Assembly: GCA_947630155.1 (NCBI GenBank)
Contig: CANRGM010000003.1
Coordinates: forward strand, 1 to 42,936
Direction: 5' to 3'
From: an uncultured Clostridia bacterium
GTDB lineage: Bacteria > Bacillota > Clostridia > TANB77 > CAG-508
Length of the DNA stretch: 42,936 bases
The stretch's first letter is position 1, and each line of letters begins with the position of its first letter. The position numbers were made by a program, and so were the translations under genes. Below, piece after piece: positions 42,675-42,936 of the stretch. Below the pieces are notes generated by a model that saw only the letters and a list, made by a program, of their open reading frames with translations, did no database searches and had not been told where the DNA came from.

Positions 42675-42857
42675 TTATCTATTCTTAAAATAATCTTCAA
42701 AATATTTTATCATTTCATCATCTTCTGAATAAAATGGGTCTTTATCCATTGAATTTAATACATTACACATAAGTTGTCCAAATCTCCAGTCAGGGACTTT
42801 ATTCCATACCTTTTCAAGTCGTTCTAAAAAAGGTTTTATTCTCGCTTTATCTCTCAT
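42675..42857 (-). CDS. Small phage protein (WRFGQLMCN type)
   Basis: A 60-residue protein with RLEKVWNKVPDWRFGQLMCN and a C-terminal acidic segment FYSEDDEMIKYFEDYF. Short proteins with the WxxxPDxRFxQL pattern are common in phages and plasmids of Bacillota; no function is known. AGGAGG precedes the ATG. Confidence 0.7.
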   Translation of the reverse strand: MRDKARIKPFLERLEKVWNKVPDWRFGQLMCNVLNSMDKDPFYSEDDEMIKYFEDYFKNR

Positions 42858-42876
42858 ATTTTCCTCCTACTTAAAA

Positions 42877-42936
42877 TCATTTACTTTCTCTTACTCTGTA
42901 ATGTGGAATATCAAACATTTTCTCTGTACTCCAAAA
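42877..42936 (-). CDS. C-terminal fragment of a further phage gene (runs off the window)
   Basis: The last 60 bases read as an open frame FWSTEKMFDIPHYRVRESK followed by TGA at 42877. The remainder lies beyond the window, so the product cannot be named. Spacing to the next gene is about 20 bases, as in the rest of the operon. Confidence 0.45.
   Translation of the reverse strand, partial: FWSTEKMFDIPHYRVRESK

Larger units (their letters stand above)
16653..42936 (-). mobile_element. Siphovirus-type prophage, left end present, right end outside window
   Basis: The boundary is the tRNA-Thr remnant. Inside, all genes lie on the minus strand in standard modular order for a long-tailed, HK97-fold phage: late regulator, lysis genes, terminases, portal, protease, capsid, head-tail connectors, tail proteins, fibres and amidase. 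No integrase, repressor or replication gene is present, so those must lie beyond 42,936. The structural genes look intact, and the only frame breaks are the three CGG sites and the normal -1 chaperone frameshift, so the prophage could be functional if CGG shifting operates. Confidence 0.9.

Overview
The window is low-GC, AT-rich DNA with dense, mostly minus-strand operons and strong AGGAGG-type ribosome-binding sites. The housekeeping genes (PiT, RqcH, NAD-dependent LigA, PgsA, UPF0182, FtsY) and a siphovirus-type prophage point to an uncultured member of the Bacillota, most likely Clostridia. I cannot name the species.

Host part (about 1-16,650): a four-helix membrane protein, a nucleoside deoxyribosyltransferase-like protein, a YbhN/LPG-flippase-type membrane protein, a thioredoxin with its reductase (the reductase lacks the usual NADPH motifs), a PiT phosphate transporter, rqcH (the only clear plus-strand gene), a DUF4116 repeat protein, a CmpB-like membrane protein, a small orphan, ligA, pgsA, a UPF0182 protein, ftsY and a KilA-N protein. 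Two long, near-perfect inverted-repeat elements (4684-4853 and 16214-16479) share flanking bases and architecture and look like one unnamed family.

Prophage part (16,653 to beyond 42,936): the left boundary is the 3' half of a tRNA-Thr(CGU) gene, the expected attachment-site remnant. All phage genes run on the minus strand, so they are expressed from high to low coordinates. In that order they are: small accessory genes and a lipoprotein, an RtcB RNA ligase, an ArpU-like late regulator, a self-contained higher-GC moron, a Cys-rich protein, an XhlA-like protein and r1t-type holin, an HTH protein, an HNH-kinase fusion, terminases, portal, protease, capsid, connectors, major tail protein, tail chaperones joined by a classic -1 frameshift (A AAA AAC), tape measure, Dit-like and Gp37-like tail proteins, a long tail fibre, a second baseplate or fibre protein and an amidase.

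The outstanding observation is that every broken reading frame in the window is broken the same way. Six frame breaks in five genes (PiT, ligA twice, tail fibre, holin, XhlA-like) each consist of one extra C directly before a glycine codon GGN. The zero-frame codon at the break is therefore always CGG, and skipping the C restores the family sequence with a conserved Gly. In a hand scan CGG occurs about 80 times out of frame in the other coding sequence, but in frame only twice more: six codons from the end of pgsA, and in the higher-GC moron. The pattern suggests that CGG is unassigned or hungry in this organism and that CGGN is read as Gly by +1 frameshifting or four-base decoding, in host and phage genes alike. 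A systematic sequencing or assembly artefact is the main alternative.
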